From positions 128,210 to 192,209 of the forward strand of contig NZ_DAXW01000015.1 of the NCBI RefSeq assembly GCF_002506585.1: a stretch of DNA of 64,000 nt, in the 5' to 3' direction. Both the position numbers and the translations under genes were made by a program. This document shows, one piece after another, positions 43,718 to 55,700 of the stretch (its first letter is position 1; every line of letters begins with the position of its first letter). Below the pieces are notes generated by a model. It was not told the origin of the DNA. It ran no database searches and worked only from the letters and a program-made list of their open reading frames with translations. The DNA comes from Methanoculleus sp. UBA430 (lineage in GTDB: Archaea > Halobacteriota > Methanomicrobia > Methanomicrobiales > Methanoculleaceae).

Positions 43718-44410
43718 TCACGCCAGTACAGCGACGCTCTCGTAGGCCTCCACGAGGTAGCGGGCGTGGAAGATGCCGAACGCCACCCCGATGAAGAGGT
43801 TGATGATCCAGCCGAGAACCGGGATCGAGGTGATGAGCCCGGTCACGACCGCATAGACGAGGCCGATGAGGACGAGGATGAGGACCGCGACGATCCAGGC
43901 ACCCCATCCGATCCGGCCTAGATGCCGAAAGATCGCCCCGAAGTTGAATGCCTGGAGGAAGCTCCCCGTGTGGGCGAACCGTACGACCGCGAGGAGGGAG
44001 ATGAACGATATGATGACCCAGATGACGGCCGCGATCACGATCCCGGTGACGGCGGCCGCGACGGCTGACGCCCAGACATCGGGGTTGTCGAGCCCCTTCG
44101 CCGCTATGGCGGAGATGGCGGCAATCCCCCCGAAGACGGCCAGGACCACGATGACCGGGATAAGGTAGATCAGGTTGATGATGTTTAACTTCCACCCGTC
44201 GATAAAGAGCCTGCTCCAGTCGTCGACCTCAGGAGCCGGCGTCCTGCCGGCGAGCACCCGGACGATATAGCCATTGTAGAACGGGACTAAAAAGAGCGTG
44301 AACGTCTGGACGAGCGAGAGGAGTACCAGGAGAATCCACCGCCACCATTCGCCCAGGAGGACGTCCTTTGTATAACCAAGCGACCTTGAGATGAGACTGC
44401 CGTAGTCCAT
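43718..44410 (-). CDS. DUF4013 membrane protein, paralogue C
   Basis: A 230-residue paralogue of the proteins at 36293 and 37311: MDYGSLISRSLGYTKDVLLG, GYIVRVLAGRTPAPEVDDW and the ending ARYLVEAYESVAVLA. It returns to GC-rich DNA. Start at 44410 is selected by alignment with the paralogues. Function unknown. Confidence 0.85.
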   Translation of the reverse strand: MDYGSLISRSLGYTKDVLLGEWWRWILLVLLSLVQTFTLFLVPFYNGYIVRVLAGRTPAPEVDDWSRLFIDGWKLNIINLIYLIPVIVVLAVFGGIAAISAIAAKGLDNPDVWASAVAAAVTGIVIAAVIWVIISFISLLAVVRFAHTGSFLQAFNFGAIFRHLGRIGWGAWIVAVLILVLIGLVYAVVTGLITSIPVLGWIINLFIGVAFGIFHARYLVEAYESVAVLA

Positions 44411-44515
44411 ATCACACCACCTTCGGCCGTGGAGAGACGGTGGAGTGTATATATGTTGGGTCACCCTGTCCCTGTACCGGCTCGCGGCATCGCGGGCCCC
44501 CCGGCCCCGGAACCG

Positions 44516-44959
44516 TCAGAGTTCCTGTTGCAGATACACCATATCGACGAGTTGTTCGCCGCCGTCGAAGATCGGGTGGTCGTAATGGTCGACAAAGAAG
44601 TTTTTAACGCGATGGGATACGACAAACCCACAACGCTCGTAGAACCGGAGGATCCGGGGACAGTCTCCCGTGCCGACGGTCATGACGCGGCACCTGCCCC
44701 TGTAGTATTCAAGGATATATTCCACGAGCCGCCTGCCGTAGCCCTGCCCCCGGCACGCTTCGTACGTGGCGATGTTCTTCAGTTCGTAGATGCCGTCGCC
44801 TTCGTCTGTCACCACGCAGACACTCTTCAAGTCGCTGTCGTAGAGGGCAAACAGATCCCCGCGGTCCAGGTAGCGATCGATCATGGACTCCTGCTCGTCC
44901 CCGATCAGTAGCAGGTCAAGGAACTGCTCCTTGTTCTCCCGGACTTCTTCAACCTTCAT
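44516..44959 (-). CDS. GNAT-family N-acetyltransferase
   Basis: A 147-residue acetyltransferase with the acetyl-CoA binding motif ATYEACRGQGYGRRLVEYIL (Q-x-x-G-x-G/A) and the late strand CPRILRFYERCGFVVSHRV. The acceptor is unknown. It follows purH on the same strand, 73 bp from its stop. Confidence 0.88.
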   Translation of the reverse strand: MKVEEVRENKEQFLDLLLIGDEQESMIDRYLDRGDLFALYDSDLKSVCVVTDEGDGIYELKNIATYEACRGQGYGRRLVEYILEYYRGRCRVMTVGTGDCPRILRFYERCGFVVSHRVKNFFVDHYDHPIFDGGEQLVDMVYLQQEL

Positions 44960-45032
44960 GGCAATCCCGGCAGGTGTGCTCGATTCGAACGGAGCTTCCG
45001 GCATAAAAAATAGGAGAGGTCTCCGGCAGGTC

Positions 45033-46517
<1,485 letters not shown>

Positions 46518-46721
46518 GGGTACACGTGAGCGGGATAGAGAGATATATATTTGGCGCCGCCCGCGAAACCGGGCTCCACGGCGCCCGGGGTTCTGGAGAT
46601 CGCGGGCACGGCCGGAGCGGAAGGCAGCCCCTTTCCCGCACATCGATGGGAGAATACCGGCACCAGAGTTTCCGATCGGCAATTTGGCCTGCCAGGCGAG
46701 CCGGATGCCTGCCGCATACGT

Positions 46722-46735
46722 TAAATATATATAGA
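46722..46735 (+). promoter_or_regulatory. TATA box of the grpE-dnaK-dnaJ operon
   Basis: TTAAATATATATAG lies about 60 bp before the grpE ATG, a strong archaeal TATA box. Confidence 0.7.
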
Positions 46736-46795
46736 ACCACATTACAATAAATAATCGAATAACTACAATCCATCATTTTGAAACAGGTTAGGCGT

Positions 46796-47305
46796 ATGAA
46801 GGAGGATACATCCGAACCAAACGAGAAGCAACAGGGTCTCGCTGAATCGGCGGATGCAGCATCTCCGGCGCTTGAAGAGCTGCAAAAGGCATATGATGAC
46901 TTAAACAGCCGTCATCTGCGTCTTGCAGCGGATTTCGACAACTACCGCAAAAGGATGGCCCGGGAGATCGACGCCCGTACAACCTTCGCCATCGAAGAGT
47001 TTGCGGTGGAGTTGCTCGACGTCATGGACAACTTCGAGCGGGCGGAGAAGACCGACGGCGCGGGCCTCCGGGAAGGGATGGAGCAGATCAGGAAACTTTT
47101 TGCGACCATCCTTGAGCGGCACGGCATCACGCCCATCGAATGCCGGAACCTTCCTTTCGACCCGGAACGGCACGAGGCTATCGCCTGCGTGCCTTCGGAG
47201 GCAACGGAGGGTACCGTGATCGATGAGGCCATCCGCGGATACTGTATGCAGGATAAAGTCATCAGATACTCAAAAGTCGTAGTTTCTAGAGGAAAGGAGG
47301 AATAA
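46796..47305 (+). CDS. grpE: Nucleotide exchange factor GrpE
   Basis: A 169-residue GrpE: an acidic N-terminus, a long helix (LRLAADFDNYRKRMAREID is the family signature), and a C-terminal beta domain with LPFDPERHEAIACVPS and GYCMQDKVIRYSKVVVS. It opens the ADP-bound DnaK. The ATG at 46796 is chosen over an upstream TTG. It starts a heat-shock operon of bacterial origin that many methanogens keep. Confidence 0.95.
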   Translation: MKEDTSEPNEKQQGLAESADAASPALEELQKAYDDLNSRHLRLAADFDNYRKRMAREIDARTTFAIEEFAVELLDVMDNFERAEKTDGAGLREGMEQIRKLFATILERHGITPIECRNLPFDPERHEAIACVPSEATEGTVIDEAIRGYCMQDKVIRYSKVVVSRGKEE

Positions 47306-47309
47306 CGGA

Positions 47310-49124
47310 ATGGTTTCAGAGAAAGTTCTGGGTATCGATCTTGGAACAACCAACTCGTGCATGGCAATCATGGAAGGTGGACGGGCGACGGTCATCGCCA
47401 ACGCCGAAGGCGGCAGGACCACCCCGTCCGTCGTAGCGTTCACCAGGGAGGGTGAGCGGCTGGTCGGCACCGTCGCAAAACGGCAGGCGATCACGAACCC
47501 GAACCGCACCATCCAGTCGATCAAGCGGAAGATGGGCACGAACGAGAAGGTCGAGATCGGGGAGAAGAGTTACACGCCGCAGGAGATCTCTGCAATGATC
47601 CTCCAGAAGATGAAACTGGACGCAGAAGAGTACCTGGGTGAGAAGATCGCGAAGGCCGTCATCACGGTGCCCGCCTACTTCAACGACGCTCAACGGCAGG
47701 CAACGAAGGACGCCGGGACGATCGCCGGCCTCGAGGTCCTCCGGATCATCAACGAACCGACCGCGAGCGCGCTGGCCTACGGCATCGATAAGGAAGGCGA
47801 GTCCACGGTGCTCGTCTACGACCTCGGCGGCGGCACGTTCGATGTCTCGATCCTCCAGCTCGGCGACGGTGTCTTCGAGGTCAAGTCGACCGCCGGCAAC
47901 AACCGTCTCGGTGGCGACGACTTCGACAAACTGGTCGTCGACTACCTGGTCGATGAGTTCCGGAAGAAGGAGGGCGCCGACCTCAGGAAGGACCCGGTCG
48001 CCATGCAGCGGCTGCGCGACGCGGCCGAGAACGCGAAGATCGAGCTCTCCACCGTCCAGAAGACCAACATCAACCTCCCCTACATCACCACAACGGAGAG
48101 CGGCCCCAAGTTCCTTGACTTCGACCTCACCCGGGCGAAGTTCGAGAGCCTGATCGCCGACCTCGTCGACTCGACCCTCGGGCCGGTGAAACAGGCGCTT
48201 TCCGACGCAAAACTGAGCGCCGACGATATCAGCCACGTCCTCCTCGTCGGCGGGTCGACCCGGGTCCCGCTCGTGCAGGAGACCGTGAAGAAGGTCCTCA
48301 AGAAGGAGCCCGACAAGGGCATCAACCCCGACGAGTGCGTCGCCCTCGGCGCCGCCATCCAGGCCGGCGTGCTCACGGGCGAGACCAAAGACGTCCTGCT
48401 CCTCGACGTGACCCCGCTCTCGCTCGGCATCGAGACGCTCGGGGGCATCGCGACGAAGCTGATCGAGCGCAACACCACCATCCCGACGCGGAAGAGCCAG
48501 ATCTTCTCGACCGCGGCCGATGGCCAGACATCGGTCGAGATCCACGTGATGCAGGGGGAGCGGGCGCTTGCAAAGGACAACTTCACCCTGGGCCGGTTCC
48601 AGCTCACCGGTATCCCGGCAGCACCCCGGGGGATCCCGCAGATCGAGGTCACGTTCGATATCGACGCAAACGGCATCGTCCACGTCTCGGCAAAGGACCT
48701 GGGTACGGGCAACGAGCAGTCGATCACCATCAAACCGCAGGACTCCCGGCCGTCCGAGGCCGATATCAAGCGGATGATGAACGACGCGAAGAAGTTCGAG
48801 GCGGAAGACCAGAAGAAGCGCGAGGAGATCGACCTGCGGAACACCGCCGACACCGCGGTCTTCACCGCCGAGCGGGCCCTCAAAGACGCGGGCGACTCGG
48901 TCGAGGCCGCGGAGAAGGAGAAGATCGAGAGTGCGATCGCCGACCTCAAGAAGGCGCTCGAAGGCGACGATCTCGAAGCCATCAAGCAGAAGATGGACAC
49001 CCTGACCGAAGCGGTATATGCGGTCACGACGAAGATGTACCAGCAGGCACAGCAGCAGAAGGCGGAGGGGGCCACAAAGAAGGATGATACCGTCGTCGAT
49101 GCCGATTACGAAGTCAAAGAGTGA
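47310..49124 (+). CDS. dnaK: Chaperone Hsp70
   Basis: A 604-residue Hsp70. The ATPase domain starts VLGIDLGTTNSCMAIMEGG and includes YDLGGGTFDVSILQLGDG and LVGGSTRVPLVQE; the substrate domain holds VTPLSLGIETLGG and PQIEVTFDIDANGIVHVSAK. A strong SD (AAAGGAGGAA) overlaps the end of grpE, four bases before which translation stops. The C-terminal tail is Gln-rich and acidic. Confidence 0.97.
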   Translation: MVSEKVLGIDLGTTNSCMAIMEGGRATVIANAEGGRTTPSVVAFTREGERLVGTVAKRQAITNPNRTIQSIKRKMGTNEKVEIGEKSYTPQEISAMILQKMKLDAEEYLGEKIAKAVITVPAYFNDAQRQATKDAGTIAGLEVLRIINEPTASALAYGIDKEGESTVLVYDLGGGTFDVSILQLGDGVFEVKSTAGNNRLGGDDFDKLVVDYLVDEFRKKEGADLRKDPVAMQRLRDAAENAKIELSTVQKTNINLPYITTTESGPKFLDFDLTRAKFESLIADLVDSTLGPVKQALSDAKLSADDISHVLLVGGSTRVPLVQETVKKVLKKEPDKGINPDECVALGAAIQAGVLTGETKDVLLLDVTPLSLGIETLGGIATKLIERNTTIPTRKSQIFSTAADGQTSVEIHVMQGERALAKDNFTLGRFQLTGIPAAPRGIPQIEVTFDIDANGIVHVSAKDLGTGNEQSITIKPQDSRPSEADIKRMMNDAKKFEAEDQKKREEIDLRNTADTAVFTAERALKDAGDSVEAAEKEKIESAIADLKKALEGDDLEAIKQKMDTLTEAVYAVTTKMYQQAQQQKAEGATKKDDTVVDADYEVKE

Positions 49125-49129
49125 GGTCA

Positions 49130-50284
49130 ATGGGTCCGGACAGCTACTATGATATCCTCGGCGTCTCGCGGGACGCCAATGACGCGGAGATCAGGAAAGC
49201 CTACCGGGACCTGGCACGAAAATATCACCCCGACGTCTGCAAGGAGGACGGGGCCGAGGAGCGGTTCAAGGGGATCAACGAGGCCTACAGCGTCCTCTCC
49301 GATCCCCAGAAACGCGCCCAGTACGACCAGATGGGACACGATGCCTACAGTAACGCGTCCCGGGGGTCGTACTCCGGCGGGGGCGGGTTCTCCGGCGGGT
49401 TCAACGCGGACTTCTCCGGGTTCGGGGATATCTTCGACACGTTCTTCGGCGGCGGTGGGGCCAGGCAGCGTGCCGGCCCGCGCCCCGGCGCCGACCTCCT
49501 GATGAAGATGCGGATAACGCTCGAGGAGGCGGCGTTCGGGACCGAGAAGGAGGTCGGCCTCGACCATGTCGAGCCCTGCCCCGCGTGCGACGGGTCGGGG
49601 AGCGAGACGAAGAAGTTCACCACCTGCCCGACCTGCGGCGGCAGCGGCCAGATGCGGCAGATGAGCCAGTCGATCTTCGGGAGTTTCGTCCGGATGACCC
49701 CCTGTACCGCCTGCGGCGGGAGGGGGAAGATCCCCGAGTCCCGGTGCAAGACCTGCGGCGGGAGCGGGCACCGGCGTGCCCGGCAGACGGTGAAGGTCCG
49801 GGTTCCGCCGGGCGTGGACACGGGCATGCGCCTCCGGATGGAGGGCTACGGCGACGCCGGGGATTACGGTGCGCCGGCGGGCGACCTCTACATCGAGATC
49901 AGCGTCGCCCAGCACCGGTCGTTCACCCGGCGGGGCGACGATCTCGAGACGGCGATCGATATCACCCCCGCCCAGGCGGTGCTGGGGTCCGAGGTCGAGG
50001 TGAAGACGATCGACGGGCGGACAGTCGTCCTGGACATCCCGGCCGGGGTGCAGCACAACACCGGGCTGAAGATCGCGGGCGAGGGCGTGCGGTGGCAGAC
50101 GAAGCCCGGCGATATGCTGGTGCGGGTGCGGATTGTCGTGCCCGACCGGCTGACGGACGAGGAGCGCGAACTCTATGGACGCCTGCTCGAGCTTGAGGGG
50201 AAGAAACCCTCGGCGAAGGGCGCGAAGAAGGGCAAGGGCTTCTTTCAGGATGTCGTCGACAAGATGAAAGAGACGGTGAAGTGA
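49130..50284 (+). CDS. dnaJ: Chaperone DnaJ
   Basis: A 384-residue type I DnaJ: J domain with the H-P-D motif in ARKYHPDVCKEDG, a Gly/Phe region, four zinc motifs (CPACDGSG, CPTCGGSG, CTACGGRG, CKTCGGSG) and C-terminal substrate domains. It begins five bases after dnaK stops. The last 45 codons and the sequence beyond occur a second time at 51130-51265. Confidence 0.96.
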   Translation: MGPDSYYDILGVSRDANDAEIRKAYRDLARKYHPDVCKEDGAEERFKGINEAYSVLSDPQKRAQYDQMGHDAYSNASRGSYSGGGGFSGGFNADFSGFGDIFDTFFGGGGARQRAGPRPGADLLMKMRITLEEAAFGTEKEVGLDHVEPCPACDGSGSETKKFTTCPTCGGSGQMRQMSQSIFGSFVRMTPCTACGGRGKIPESRCKTCGGSGHRRARQTVKVRVPPGVDTGMRLRMEGYGDAGDYGAPAGDLYIEISVAQHRSFTRRGDDLETAIDITPAQAVLGSEVEVKTIDGRTVVLDIPAGVQHNTGLKIAGEGVRWQTKPGDMLVRVRIVVPDRLTDEERELYGRLLELEGKKPSAKGAKKGKGFFQDVVDKMKETVK

Positions 50285-50476
50285 GGGGCTCTCCCTTACC
50301 GGCTCTCTCACTTTTTGAGTATTATAACCCGGTTCCGGGTAAGCGCTCCCCACAATCCCGGCAGGTGGTGCGGGTGTGAGCCCTGCCTGAATATGCTCCA
50401 CCCCCACCGGGAACCGGGTGTCCGGTTTGAGCATACCTTTTAATTCGACATCGTCTATTCTGGATACGTAGTGCGT

Positions 50477-51106
50477 ATGGATCCTGCAGAGCGAGATTTT
50501 GAACCCTATGTCAAGCAGATGATGCAGTTGATGACGGAGAATCTCGCAAGGATGACTCATACCATCTCAAAAACTGATATTAACGCACTTTTATCAGAGA
50601 TCCTCCGTGCACGCCGCGTATTCGTGATCGGGTTGGGCCGTTCCGGTCTGGTTGCCGGTGCTTTTGCCATGCGGCTCACCCACCTCGGAATCCCTACCTT
50701 CGTCATCGGCGAAACCATCGTGCCGGGAGTGTCCGAACAGGGCATGGTCGGCGATCTGCTCGTCATGTTTTCAAGCACGGGTCGGCAGGGGACAGCGGTC
50801 CATATCGCTGCGGACATGAAAAACATCGGCAAAGCAAAGGTTTTCCTGATCACGAGCCAGCTGAAGTCTCCCGCCGGAGACATCGCCGATCACATCGTTC
50901 ATTTTCAGTGCGACGAGTATCAGAAGCAGTGTGCGGAGGAGGGGTGGACCTGTTTTGCTCCCCTCGGAACCTTCTTCGAGACGGCCGCATGGATCTTTGC
51001 CGATGCGGTGATATCCGGGATCATGGAGGCAAAGGGTATCGATGCCGATGCGATGGAGAACACCCATGCAAATCTGATGGGGCTCAACCTGTTGCCTGAC
51101 GACTGA
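50477..51106 (+). CDS. hxlB: 6-phospho-3-hexuloisomerase
   Basis: A 209-residue SIS-domain protein of the Phi/HxlB type. ARRVFVIGLGRSGLVAGAFA is the SIS phosphate-binding start, and VMFSSTGRQGTAVHIA and FFETAAWIFADAVISGIMEAKG are typical of the family. It interconverts hexulose 6-phosphate and fructose 6-phosphate, working with Hps at 3492-4673. It sits between dnaJ and a copied dnaJ tail. Confidence 0.9.
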   Translation: MDPAERDFEPYVKQMMQLMTENLARMTHTISKTDINALLSEILRARRVFVIGLGRSGLVAGAFAMRLTHLGIPTFVIGETIVPGVSEQGMVGDLLVMFSSTGRQGTAVHIAADMKNIGKAKVFLITSQLKSPAGDIADHIVHFQCDEYQKQCAEEGWTCFAPLGTFFETAAWIFADAVISGIMEAKGIDADAMENTHANLMGLNLLPDD

Positions 51107-51129
51107 GTACCCGGCCGGCAGACATCCCG

Positions 51130-51265
51130 GCTGATGGACGAGGAGCGTGGACTCTATATGCGCCTGCTTGAGATCGAGGGGAAGAGACCCTCCGCGAAGG
51201 GCGCGAAGAAGGCCAAGGGCTTCTTTCAGGACGTCGTCGACAAAATGAAAGAGTCGGTGAAGTGA
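51130..51265 (+). pseudogene. Duplicated 3' end of dnaJ
   Basis: Bases 51130-51265 match the last 45 codons of dnaJ closely: the piece reads RLLEIEGKRPSAKGAKKAKG against RLLELEGKKPSAKGAKKGKG, and the ending FFQDVVDKMKE plus stop is preserved. The similarity continues a few bases past the stop. No J domain is attached, so it is a fragment. Confidence 0.85.
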
Positions 51266-51958
51266 GGGAAACCCTCTCACTTCGGCGTTCTGGTTTTTGA
51301 ACTCTTTTGCTATGAGCTCCGGCCGGGACTTTTTGCTCTAGGTTGGAATCCCGTTCATTCCAACTATTGTTCATTGTATTACCCCTGCTCAAGGCGTGAA
51401 CCGATGCAGTAGCCCGCTCAACCAAGTCACCCTATCATACCGTGTGTGTCAGAGAGACCGCATCAGAGTGGGCGGATATCAAATGTGGTCACGGATAGTC
51501 GACTACAGGATGCGATGGAAAGTCAAGGGGAATTTCTCTTGTTTCAAACGGATCTTCGGGGAAGGAGCGCGCGCAACCTCTGGGAAGGCATGTTCCGCGA
51601 GATCCAGATGAAAGTGGAGTTTTGCAATATGCTGGTGGCTGCGGTGGTCTGAGCAAAGCCGCAGCAAGAAGGCCATGGGGAACCCTTGCGGTATTGTGCT
51701 GCTGCGTTGCACAATTCTCATATGAGAATGGAAATGGAGATATAGTAACTTAATGTCCAAAAAAAGCATACTTCTTGCTCCTTCACAGAACATTTCAATC
51801 CGGGCTCAAGGGTCTTGGGTAAGCAATTGAGGCAAGCGGCAATGATCTGCAATACTTATACAACATAGCAGTTGCAGCGAAAAAATTTTTACTTGTGAGG
51901 GGGTCACAAGCAAAATCAAATCACAATTTATATAACTTCATTTATTGAATGTTGCCTT
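51266..51958. other. AT-rich non-coding boundary region with possible transposase debris
   Basis: The 690-bp gap marks the change from GC-rich core to AT-rich island. A frame at 51446-51652 contains VVTDSRLQDAMESQGEFLL and NLWEGMFREIQMKVEF, which vaguely resembles the C-terminal part of DDE transposases; this is weak. The promoter of the tubulin operon is at its right end. Confidence 0.4.
51927..51934 (+). promoter_or_regulatory. TATA box of the tubulin-like operon
   Basis: TTTATATA lies about 26 bp before the ATG at 51959, implying a leaderless mRNA for the first gene of the five-gene operon. Confidence 0.65.
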
Positions 51959-52714
51959 ATGAGTGGAATATTTACAATTCGCGCATGTCTAATCTCATTA
52001 TTTATCCTGCTGCTTGTTCCTACAGCAACAAGTGCCATTCAGGTTACTGTAGTAAACGGATCCTTTCCAAATTCGATTAATGAAGGAGATCCGGTCAATT
52101 ATGTCATTGAGATAAGCAGCTTGCCACGGCAGACAGCGATTGTAGAGCTTGAAACAGATCTGATCCCGGAGATAGGGAATATCCTATGGAATATTTCAAG
52201 CAGTGACCAGTGGGAGATTTCCGGTGGAGAGAGTGCCTTCAGGGAACAGCATCTAGAATTGAAAGCTCTTGGAGACTGGAGCAGCCCGATGCATGTCCAG
52301 GTAACAGGAAGTGTGCCGGTTCTTACTGAGGTTACGCAGCACAGTGGACTTGTCATCACAAAAATGCCCGAAAGGACAACCGGGTTCACCTATTACCGCC
52401 TTCAGGCACTTGATGACAAAGGTCTCCCCGTAGGGACCGCAGTTACGAAGACTTTTGATATTATCATTCCGGAGGATGAAACATTCACTCAGCGAGTTAA
52501 TGACGTGCAGGATATTGAACTTCGGGGTATTGTCTCCGAACTGTACGACCTTGGTCTGATAAGAGAATCCAAAATGCTGCTCGATTATGCAGAAAAGCCT
52601 AAAGAGTCCGGTGTACCGATACCGGTGGTCGGTGCCGCCCTCGCTGCTGTGGCGATCATTGCAGCTGCGGTTGGGTATTATGTCAGAGGAAAGAGGAGTT
52701 GGAGCCCGGAATAA
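51959..52714 (+). CDS. Exported membrane-anchored protein (first gene of the tubulin-like operon)
   Basis: A 251-residue protein with a signal peptide (1-26), a beta-rich extracytoplasmic domain (VTVVNGSFPNSINEGDPVNY and VIEISSLPRQTAIVELE, resembling COG1470-like NEW3 domains) and a C-terminal membrane helix (about 219-238) with a short basic tail. It may sense something outside the cell or hold the complex at the membrane. No known family. Followed by a strong SD for the next gene. Confidence 0.7.
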   Translation: MSGIFTIRACLISLFILLLVPTATSAIQVTVVNGSFPNSINEGDPVNYVIEISSLPRQTAIVELETDLIPEIGNILWNISSSDQWEISGGESAFREQHLELKALGDWSSPMHVQVTGSVPVLTEVTQHSGLVITKMPERTTGFTYYRLQALDDKGLPVGTAVTKTFDIIIPEDETFTQRVNDVQDIELRGIVSELYDLGLIRESKMLLDYAEKPKESGVPIPVVGAALAAVAIIAAAVGYYVRGKRSWSPE

Positions 52715-52737
52715 CGGAGTATTAGGAGGATATGCTC

Positions 52738-55700
52738 ATGCCATTTCAGATGCCGCCAGAACTGACTGTTGTTGCAATAGGTGGATGCGGAAAGAAGATG
52801 CTGTCCCATCTTTGCGATCATGATTGGTTTCTCAGAGAGTACCTGCTGGGTGGAAGACAACTTTGGCTATACACAATGGATACAGATTCTAACCAGAAGA
52901 GTGATGACGAAACCCTTTGCAACGCAGTAATGGAGAAGGTTAACAGAATTCGCAAGACTCAAGATGGGATAGATGGAAAGGTGGATATTGACTATTTCTT
53001 CCTCCCGGGTTTTGCCGATGTTAGACGCATCTCATCGCTTACCGGTTCAGATGTGAGAGAGCAGATTAAAAACCGGACCACAGAACCTAGTGTAAAGTTC
53101 TGGTGGATGAACGATCCAGAGAACGGCTTTGAGTATAGTGATCTGAAATGTGTGGATAGCAACATTTCTGATGATTTCGGAGGGGGGGTCCATAGAAGGC
53201 GGGCAATCTCAAAAGCGGTTTTTTATAAGGCGATTACCCAGGGTGGAGAGAAGTTTCCATCTTTCTCTGGTAATGGTCCGGTGGTTATCATCGTAGGTCT
53301 TGGCGGTGGCACCGGTTCAGGAATGTTCATCGATCTTGCCCGATATATAAAGGGCAAACGAGGAGGAGAAACAAAGATCTGGCTATTCGGGGTTTTGCCT
53401 GCAATGGGCGAGCCCGAGAAAGAACAGCTCAATGCGGCAATCGCACTCACCGAGATCGAATATTTGAATTTGATGGAAGAGAAACTCTTTAATTATGTCG
53501 TTCTCACCTCCCTCAGTCCGACTGGGTATGTTGAAGGAGGACATCGAAGAAAAGAGGTTATGGAGTTCGACAATGCATTCCCCTACCTCCTTATCAATTC
53601 TCTCTACCTTCCAACCGCTGATATCTCTGCGATTGCAGATGCAAAGAAAGACTACTCGGGTTTTATTGTTGCTGATTCCCACATCATTGAGTATCCAGTT
53701 GAAGAGCTCATGGAACTCAGAATGGAATTTGAGAGGTTAATCCGTGAGTTAGAATTCCTCTCATCCAGCAGAAAAAAATTGGTTGAAGAGGTATCTGAAT
53801 TTCTTGGGCAAGCAGATCCGCTCTTTCCAAGCATGCATTTTCTAGATACGATTCCAGAAATCACACGGGATGATATCAACTTCCTGAAACGCGAGGCTGA
53901 AAGAATCAAAATTACGTGGGATAACGAGATTGCAAAAGATCTTAACTTCCAGACGACGGCTGAGATTAATTCGTATATCAAAAACAACTTTCCGGAAGAT
54001 TTGCAGAATCTTAACGATATCGAGACCTATGACAACTTAATTGAATATCTTTCCCGTTTGCGGAGATTTCTGCTGACCGGGATGGATACGTTTGAGAATG
54101 AACTCGATCGTAACCTTCACAGTAATGTTACCGAAGCTCTAGCACAACTCGAACAATTTGCAGTACTACAGAAAAAGCTTCTCTCCATAAGGAGCCAAGA
54201 ATATCAAACAGCAAAACAGGCATTTCAGAAGATCATCCGCGCCGAAACCAATCTGGCAGCAATGAACAACGAGATTACATGCCGCATCTCTTCAAATACC
54301 CATCGTATCACGGATCTGGATGATAAAATCCTGAAGCAGAAATCCGAGCTGACAAGAATCGATCAGGAAAGAAACCAGACTGTCGAGCGAATTAGCCTCG
54401 AGTGCAATTCCCTCATCCCCTTAATTAAGGACATTATATCTAGGAAAGATACAATTCGAACCATTGAATCGGGGGAACATGCAGTAATTGAAAGATTTGG
54501 GTTTCTTATTGATAAAATGCGGAACGAGCTTGCAAAAGCAGGTTCCACAAAAGATAAACCTAAACTCTTTAAAAGAGACGAGTGGTTGACGTATGTCCAA
54601 TTAGGGAAGATTGAGGGCGAGATCGAAACCCTCGCAAAGGCGTCAGGGGAGGATCTGGACTACCTTAAGCGACTGGCAAGAGATGAGGCCCTCTATTACT
54701 ACAATAAATACCTCATTGAGCTCTCGGATAAGCGTGGTTTTATTGATAGGATCCTTGGAGCTAAGATTCCTAGGGATAGGCTTGTGCATGAGCGGAACGC
54801 TGCAGAAGACAGCATAAGTCGGACTATTGAATCACGACGGGATAAAATACTTCAGGTTGATCCTCTAGAGATTAAGGTATCACCAGGTTTTGTGTCAAGG
54901 GATTTCCTTCGAAATCTGGAAACAGATCTGGAAACAAATGTTCTTGGGCCGCTTCGATCGACATTTGGGCTAACAGTAGAAGAGTCTACGACGCTTGCTT
55001 TGGCCATGCAACAGGTTGATGTCCAGAATGCCTCTGTATCATTAAAGGAGGCACTTACTGATATCGTTATATCCCGAAATGGATCTGGGAAACGGATTGC
55101 AGAAATTACATCTGATACTGAGAAGATGGAGCAGGAAAGAAGACTTCAGAGCGATCAGATCGCATTCCTAAAAAAGATTGACGATCTGGTTCAGAACACT
55201 TCTGCAGAAAGAAAATTCTATAGTGATCATCTTACCAGATTTGATGACTGCATTCGTAATATTAGTGAGAGGAGAGAGCGGGGCCATTCCACCGTTGATG
55301 GGTTGTTCCAGACACGGTTTGGAGAGATAAATCCAAACGTCCTCCCGCTCATTGCAACGGGAACGGATATGGGCAGTCTGGAGTTGAATAGCGAGGGAAA
55401 AGAAGAACTGAATAAACTCTTCCGGCTTGTCAAATGGAAGTTTAAAGATCTGATAGACCCCAAGAAACTTGGGGTCACGAACCTCTCAATTGATTTTGGG
55501 ACGGAACGATGGAATTTTGAAAAATCAGCTCTCGTGGTTGCATCACGATCCCATGCCATGTCCACTCTGGTTGATAACTCGATTGGAGACTTTAAAGACT
55601 ACACGTTTAGCAAGCTCAGTCTAAAGCATATAGATAATGCCAAGATTACTACTCACAACTACACGAGGCCTTGGGAGATCTCCTTAACATTCTTTACCGC

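Noticed and set aside
47316..49130. A 604-codon open frame antisense to dnaK, and similar long frames opposite the symporters, purH, ilvB and Fae-Hps
   Set aside because: These follow from GC-rich codon use in the sense genes; their translations are rich in R, D, V and lack any family pattern.
51446..51652. A real gene or recognisable transposase
   Set aside because: Only a vague likeness to DDE transposases; no catalytic residues and no clear start, so it is recorded only as possible debris.
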